A stretch of 9,752 nucleotides of DNA from an uncultured Saprospiraceae bacterium (lineage in GTDB: Bacteria > Bacteroidota > Bacteroidia > Chitinophagales > Saprospiraceae): positions 1 through 9,752 of the forward strand of contig CALBVQ010000042.1 in NCBI GenBank assembly GCA_937969485.1. Direction: 5' to 3'. The number at the start of each line of letters is the position of its first letter. Positions within the stretch are counted from its first letter, which is position 1. The notes beneath the pieces are model-generated. The model did no database searches. It saw only the letters and a program-made list of their open reading frames with translations, and was not told the origin of the DNA. The translations under genes and the position numbers were made by a program. Shown piece after piece: positions 6,284 through 9,752 of this stretch.

Positions 6284-6778
6284 ATGGAGTATTATCCTAG
6301 ACTTAAGGATAGTGAGTTGAAAGCACTTGAAAAAGACTTTGTTGATTTCTTAGTCGTGAATGGGATTCCTGCTGATGACTGGGTGAAAATCAAGTCAACA
6401 GATATGGAGAAAGCGGAGGGCTTGATCAGTGAATTCAGCAATGTCGTGTACGAAGCTAGCTTGCGGAAAGCAGATTATTTATTAATGGTTGATCCCAAAG
6501 TTGTGCGCTGTTTTAATTGCCTTGAGACAAGGGTGGTTATGGCTTCGCTTAGTTATACAGGTGAGGGCGACTTTGATTTTAATACAGTTGATGACCTGGC
6601 GACCTTGTTGACAGATAAGAGATATAGTTTCGAGGTGAAGATTTTAGATAAGGCTTACGCCAAAAAGAGAGAATATGAAATGTTCGACATGATTTTGAGC
6701 GGTTGTAAAATCTCTGACCAAAAAGTGTTTGAACTAATTAGCCTGTTCTGGCAACAAGCCAAAGCAAGTCAAAATTAA
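6284..6778 (+). CDS. DUF6495-like conserved cytosolic protein
   Basis: 164 aa, no signal peptide or membrane segment, acidic and mostly helical. The pattern PRLKDSELKALEKDFVDFLVVNGIPADDW near the start, followed by AEGLISEFSNVVYEASLRKADYL, resembles a small Bacteroidota-restricted family that I recall as DUF6495, whose function is unknown. The match is from memory of the family's N-terminal pattern, so the family name is tentative. It contains three cysteines (CFNC and SGC), and the CFNC pair could form a metal- or redox-active site, though nothing else supports that. It lies 10 nt downstream of the barrel-like protein gene, consistent with one transcript but not with an obvious shared function. 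Confidence 0.75.
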   Translation: MEYYPRLKDSELKALEKDFVDFLVVNGIPADDWVKIKSTDMEKAEGLISEFSNVVYEASLRKADYLLMVDPKVVRCFNCLETRVVMASLSYTGEGDFDFNTVDDLATLLTDKRYSFEVKILDKAYAKKREYEMFDMILSGCKISDQKVFELISLFWQQAKASQN

Positions 6779-6836
6779 GAACTTCGATAGAAAAGATGGC
6801 ACTAAGTCTTTTGCAACATTATTACTAACAGGTAGG

Positions 6837-6853
6837 GAAGTCGGGCAGACTTC
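6837..6853 (+). terminator. Weak hairpin after the DUF6495-like gene
   Basis: GAAGTC and GACTTC form a 6-bp stem around GGGCA, about 60 nt after the stop codon at 6778. The following bases (gattcttcgc) are only partly T-rich, so this is at best a weak terminator or an mRNA 3'-end structure. Confidence 0.25.
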
Positions 6854-6931
6854 GATTCTTCGCTTACAATCAGGTAAATAAATGTGATTGTTTGTCTACT
6901 TTAGAGTTTCATTAGTAAAGTACAGTTAGTC

Positions 6932-7732
6932 ATGAGTAAGCACATTACGATTATAGCACTATGCGCTTTTTTCTTCTTATCATCTTGTAATCAGGCTGAA
7001 ACAGCTAAACAAGAAATAAGTAAAGATGAACCTTCAGTCAAGGTCACTTATCCGAAGTTATTCCAGGATGTGCTTGATGCACATGGTGGAATCGATGCTT
7101 GGAATAGCATGGGTGCCTTGCAATATGACATGGTTAAAGAGGAAGGGAATGAAACACAATTAATTGATCTTAGAAATAGGAAAGTTTATTTACATACGGA
7201 CAAGTGGGAGTTGGGTTTTGATGGAAAGGAAGTCTGGGTGAAGCCTGATATGGAGACTTTTGGTAGGAATTCAGCGCGGTTTTATCATAACTTGATGTTT
7301 TATTTTTATGCTATGCCGTATGTTCTAGCGGATCCGGGAGTTAATTATGACCTACGAGAAGAAATGGAAATAGGAGGAGTAAAGCTACTTCCCATTTCAA
7401 CCTCATTTGACAGTGGAGTAGGGGACGCTCCGGAGGATGAATATATCTTATTGGTAGACCCTCAGACAAAAAGGCTAAAGATCTTGCTTTATACGGTAAC
7501 ATATTTTTCGAAAGCAAAGGGAAAGAAATTTAATGCATTGGTGTATGATGATTATGTAACCGTTGATGGCTTGCTGTTTCCTACTGTATTGAAAGGGTAT
7601 GAATACGAAGATGGCGTATTGGGAGGTGAGCGATACACGCGGGTTTTTGAGAATATTTCAGTATCACAAGATCAGCCAAAGCAAACTTTGTTTGAAATTC
7701 CAGCAGGTGCTGTGATCGATTCCTTAAAATAA
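6932..7732 (+). CDS. DUF6503-like lipoprotein
   Basis: 266 aa. The N-terminus is a lipoprotein signal: MSKHITIIALCAFFFLSSC with the lipobox LSSC, giving an acylated Cys19 followed by a short flexible, charged linker. The mature domain begins FQDVLDAHGGIDAWNSMGALQYDM, a hallmark 'AHGG..W....L.Y' opening that I associate with the Bacteroidota family DUF6503 and with LolA/outer-membrane-lipoprotein-sorting-like folds. The remainder alternates beta strands (KVYLHTDKWELGFDGKEVWV, DEYILLVDPQTKRLKILLYTV, YDDYVTVDGLLFPTVLKGYEY), consistent with a half-barrel that could hold a lipid or other hydrophobic ligand in the periplasm. No catalytic motif is visible and the function is unknown. It is separated by about 150 nt from the gene before it and by 125 nt from the gene after it, so it is probably transcribed on its own. 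Confidence 0.82.
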   Translation: MSKHITIIALCAFFFLSSCNQAETAKQEISKDEPSVKVTYPKLFQDVLDAHGGIDAWNSMGALQYDMVKEEGNETQLIDLRNRKVYLHTDKWELGFDGKEVWVKPDMETFGRNSARFYHNLMFYFYAMPYVLADPGVNYDLREEMEIGGVKLLPISTSFDSGVGDAPEDEYILLVDPQTKRLKILLYTVTYFSKAKGKKFNALVYDDYVTVDGLLFPTVLKGYEYEDGVLGGERYTRVFENISVSQDQPKQTLFEIPAGAVIDSLK

Positions 7733-7750
7733 CGTAGAGACCATGCACTT

Positions 7751-7792
7751 GTAATACCAATTCTGTTTTAAGGTTTCACTTTATTTTCAAGT
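7751..7792 (-). repeat. Dispersed repeat element, partial inverted copy (copy B)
   Basis: The minus strand of 7751-7770 is identical over 20 nt to 183-202. The similarity extends, with a few changes, to about 7792 (acttgaaaata matches 162-172). The part of copy A that carries the hairpin (about 88-160) is not found here, so this is a truncated or diverged copy. It sits in the gap between the lipoprotein and alkB-like genes. Confidence 0.7.
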
Positions 7793-7807
7793 CTCCTATC
7801 AAATATA

Positions 7808-7843
7808 AATTTCCGACGGAAATTGTAATGCCTCTTTTTTTTT
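7808..7843 (+). terminator. Possible terminator between lipoprotein and AlkB genes
   Basis: AATTTCC (7808-7814) and GGAAATT (7818-7824) form a 7-bp stem with a GAC loop. A run of nine T (7835-7843) follows, but only after a 10-nt gap, so the geometry is not ideal. It lies about 75 nt after the lipoprotein stop codon and 15 nt before the AlkB start. Confidence 0.35.
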
Positions 7844-7857
7844 CATAACTTTCATCT

Positions 7858-8919
7858 ATGAAAGGATTAAAATATCTTGCCGCTTATATCATTCCTGCGT
7901 TATGCTTGGTGGGAATAGTACAGGGAGGCTTGTGGGTGTGGTCTGTAATCGCCTTTGCATTTGTACTTGTACCTTTGCTAGAGCCAGTGCTAAAGAAGGA
8001 TGCCTATGAATATTCGGATGAGGAAAAGCGAACAAGGCTAAGCGAGATAGGTTATGATATTCTTTTATATCTCAATTTGCCAGTCATCTTTGGATTGTTG
8101 TTTATGTTCTATAGAGGAATAGAGGGAGGTGTTTATTCTTCATTCGAATTGACGGGATTGATATTTTCTATGGGTGTTACCTTAGGTGCTTGCGGAATAA
8201 ATGTAGCCCATGAACTAGGGCACAGAGATGCGAAGTGGGAACAACTTTGGGCGAAAGCCCTGCTTTTACCAAGTCAATATATGCACTTTTTTGTAGAGCA
8301 TAACAGGGGACATCACAAGTATATCGCGACAGATCAAGATGCTGCTTCGGCGAAATACAAGGAGGCGTTGTATGTGTTTTGGGTGAGATCGATTGTGGGA
8401 CAATATATTAATGCATGGAGTTTGGAGAAAAATAGATTAAAGAAGGAGGGGAAGTCGATATTGACTTTGAGCAATGAAATGATTGTCTATTCTATTGTAC
8501 AGTTAGCTTTCTTAGGAATACTTGCTCTCGTTTTTTCGGTGCAAGTTATGATCTTTTCCTTAGCGATATCGATGGTAAGTATCTTGCTACTAGAGACGAT
8601 AAATTATGTTGAACACTATGGTTTGAGAAGAAAGAAAGGCGCAAATGGTAGATATGAAACGGTAAAAGTGTGGCATTCATGGAACTCAAATCACAAGCTT
8701 GGTAGGATCGTTTTATATGAATTGACCCGTCATTCCGATCATCATTTTCAGTCTAATAAGAAATATCAGATTCTTGAGCACAAGGATCAAGCACCGCAAT
8801 TGCCTTATGGATATCCTAGTTCTATGTTGTTGGCAATGTTGCCTCCACTGTGGTTTAAGGTGATGAACAAGAAGGTGGAGGAGATTAGGAGTAGAGACGA
8901 AGTTGCATTCAATAATTAA
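7858..8919 (+). CDS. alkB: AlkB-type alkane 1-monooxygenase (membrane di-iron hydroxylase)
   Basis: 353 aa integral membrane protein of the fatty-acid-desaturase/hydroxylase superfamily. All AlkB histidine motifs are present: HELGH (118-122), EHNRGHH (147-153), the diagnostic NYVEHYGL (249-256) and RHSDHH (291-296). This supplies the nine histidines expected to bind the two irons (118, 122, 148, 152, 153, 253, 292, 295, 296). Hydrophobic helices lie at about 7-44, 66-86, 98-116 and 207-247. AlkB hydroxylates terminal carbons of n-alkanes or related alkyl chains in the inner membrane, using O2 and electrons from rubredoxin. No rubredoxin domain is fused and none is encoded in this window. It is shorter than the ~400-aa Pseudomonas putida GPo1 enzyme, mainly at the N-terminus. 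A leader with T9 precedes ATG 7858. The exact chain-length specificity cannot be read from sequence alone. Confidence 0.92.
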   Translation: MKGLKYLAAYIIPALCLVGIVQGGLWVWSVIAFAFVLVPLLEPVLKKDAYEYSDEEKRTRLSEIGYDILLYLNLPVIFGLLFMFYRGIEGGVYSSFELTGLIFSMGVTLGACGINVAHELGHRDAKWEQLWAKALLLPSQYMHFFVEHNRGHHKYIATDQDAASAKYKEALYVFWVRSIVGQYINAWSLEKNRLKKEGKSILTLSNEMIVYSIVQLAFLGILALVFSVQVMIFSLAISMVSILLLETINYVEHYGLRRKKGANGRYETVKVWHSWNSNHKLGRIVLYELTRHSDHHFQSNKKYQILEHKDQAPQLPYGYPSSMLLAMLPPLWFKVMNKKVEEIRSRDEVAFNN

Positions 8920-8935
8920 TTCAATAAATTAAGAA

Positions 8936-9409
8936 ATGGAAAATTTTACGGTTGCAAGTTCCGATTTGCATAGCCAAATGACAAATAAGCATGTCTATGA
9001 TGGATTTGGGGCAGGAGGAGAAAATGTATCCCCGCACCTAAAGTGGATAAATGCTCCCGAGGGAACGAAGAGCTTTCTTGTTACTTGTTATGATCCAGAT
9101 GCTCCCACAGTTAGCGGTTGGTGGCATTGGTGTGTGTTCAATGTGCCAGCTGATATAAATGAATTCAAAGCTGGGATATCTGAGTATCCAGATGGTTGTG
9201 GTCATGGGTTGAATGATTATAATAGCACGGGTTACGATGGAGCTTGTCCACCTCCAGGAGATCCTTCACATGCCTATCATTTTACAGTGTATGCACTTTC
9301 GACAGAAAGAATGGAGTTGCCAGATGGGACACAGCCCGCAATGATCATGTTTAACGCCAATGCGCATATTCTAGCGAAAGCCACGATCACGAGTTATTAC
9401 GCGAGGTGA
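8936..9409 (+). CDS. YbhB/YbcL-type phosphatidylethanolamine-binding (PEBP/RKIP-like) protein
   Basis: 157 aa, cytosolic, without signal peptide. It has the PEBP landmarks in order: GENVSPHLKW (28-37), CYDPDAP (51-57), GWWHWCVFNVP (61-71) and YDGACPPPGDPSHAYHF (100-116), which together build the small anion/phospholipid head-group pocket. This fits the bacterial YbhB/YbcL subgroup, whose physiological role is poorly known. Length (~155 aa) is normal and nothing is missing. It starts 16 nt after the AlkB stop, so the two genes are probably cotranscribed. A binding role for a hydroxylated or phospholipid-like product is a guess from context only. Confidence 0.92.
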   Translation: MENFTVASSDLHSQMTNKHVYDGFGAGGENVSPHLKWINAPEGTKSFLVTCYDPDAPTVSGWWHWCVFNVPADINEFKAGISEYPDGCGHGLNDYNSTGYDGACPPPGDPSHAYHFTVYALSTERMELPDGTQPAMIMFNANAHILAKATITSYYAR

Positions 9410-9417
9410 TGCCACTG

Positions 9418-9432
9418 CGGTATATTCTACCG
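9418..9432 (+). other. Small hairpin after the PEBP gene
   Basis: CGGTA and TACCG form a 5-bp stem with a TATTC loop 8 nt after the stop codon. Only ATTTATG follows, so it is too weak to call a terminator with any certainty. Confidence 0.2.
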
Positions 9433-9539
9433 ATTTATGAACTAAGGTAACTTCAATGAGAGTGTTTATTATTGTATTTACGGTGTGAATAGTGAAGACA
9501 CTAATTTCAAAGTAATCTATAAACCAAATTAGATCAGCG

Positions 9540-9752
9540 ATGCGATCACTTATTATTTTAGGATTTGTCTTACTCGGTTGCATTTGCGACGGCCAGTCCT
9601 ATAATAATAGGTATATAGAGGATTATCTTGCTACTGAGTTTTTTAATCTTCACATGATTGAAGATACGATCTATGTTATAGGATTTGCAGTACCTCCTGC
9701 AAATCCTATAACTGCAAAAATCAATATTTCAAAATTGGATGTGGAAGGTGAA
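9540..9752 (+). CDS. Exported protein, N-terminal part (runs off the window)
   Basis: 71 codons are open to the window edge. ATG at 9540 is followed by a signal peptide (MRSLIILGFVLLGCICDGQ). Cleavage near G18-Q19 is possible; LLGC also looks like a lipobox (Cys14), so lipidation is an alternative. The mature part, NRYIEDYLATEFFNLHMIEDTIYVIGF followed by AKINISKLDVEGE, resembles the repeated 'dtiyviG...i.KlD..G' strands of large secreted Bacteroidota beta-propeller-like proteins, often type IX secretion substrates. The C-terminus that would prove this is outside the window. A perfect 16-bp inverted repeat falls inside codons 46-58. A 130-nt gap from the PEBP gene suggests a separate promoter. 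Confidence 0.7.
   Translation, partial: MRSLIILGFVLLGCICDGQSYNNRYIEDYLATEFFNLHMIEDTIYVIGFAVPPANPITAKINISKLDVEGE
9675..9712. repeat. Perfect 16-bp inverted repeat with 6-nt loop, inside a coding sequence
   Basis: Left arm gttataggatttgcag (9675-9690), loop tacctc (9691-9696), right arm ctgcaaatcctataac (9697-9712); the arms are exact reverse complements and the next outer pair (T/T) mismatches. The arms encode VIGFA and ANPIT in the exported protein. No T-run follows in the sense direction, so it is not a normal intrinsic terminator. Confidence 0.9.

Noticed and set aside
9371..9583. Minus-strand ORF of 70 codons at the end of the PEBP gene
   Set aside because: It overlaps the PEBP 3' end and the start of the last exported protein gene, with no protein character.
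9675..9712. Integron attC site
   Set aside because: An attC should begin RYYYAAC and end GTTRRRY; this hairpin begins GTT and ends AAC, has perfect arms without extrahelical bases, and lies within a coding frame.

Overview
The window looks like an AT-rich chromosomal segment from a member of the Bacteroidota, probably a marine or environmental Saprospiria- or Cytophagia-like organism. This is inferred from the protein families, not from a marker gene. The clues are a DUF937/OmpA fusion, a lipoprotein resembling DUF6503, a small cytosolic protein resembling DUF6495, A-rich leaders with almost no Shine-Dalgarno sequences, and a Bacteroidota-style AlkB. There is no rRNA, tRNA, CRISPR array, integrase or recognisable transposase.

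Layout. Positions 1-368 hold decayed sequence: two copies (about 81 nt each) of the same coding 3' end, both disrupted, separated by a dispersed non-coding repeat element (about 88-202). A minus-strand intrinsic terminator (404-433) serves the next gene, a minus-strand DUF937 - 11-residue-repeat - transmembrane - OmpA protein (566-2101/2122). Divergent from it, after a roughly 220-nt intergenic region, is a large Dna2/UPF1-like nuclease-helicase. Its single reading frame (2323-5565) is cut by one in-frame amber codon at 5038-5040, between helicase motifs IV and V. Immediately downstream are an exported glycine-rich barrel-like protein (5614-6273) and a DUF6495-like protein (6284-6778), 10 nt apart. 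A lipoprotein follows (6932-7732). After a second, inverted piece of the dispersed repeat (7751-7792) comes a two-gene unit: an AlkB-type di-iron alkane monooxygenase (7858-8919) and a YbhB/YbcL-type PEBP protein (8936-9409). The window ends inside an exported protein gene (9540 onward) that carries a perfect 16-bp inverted repeat in its coding sequence.

How the genes relate. There is no single obvious pathway. The helicase-nuclease is a DNA repair or processing protein, or possibly a defence protein, and is now probably broken or split. OmpA/DUF937, the barrel-like protein and the lipoprotein are envelope proteins. AlkB plus PEBP look like a small transcription unit for hydroxylation of alkyl chains, with no rubredoxin or rubredoxin reductase in view. 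I did not find a convincing new multi-gene system. The points most worth following up are the amber-split helicase, the long perfect hairpin in the last gene, the repeat element with its flanking decayed gene ends, and the unusual DUF937-OmpA architecture.
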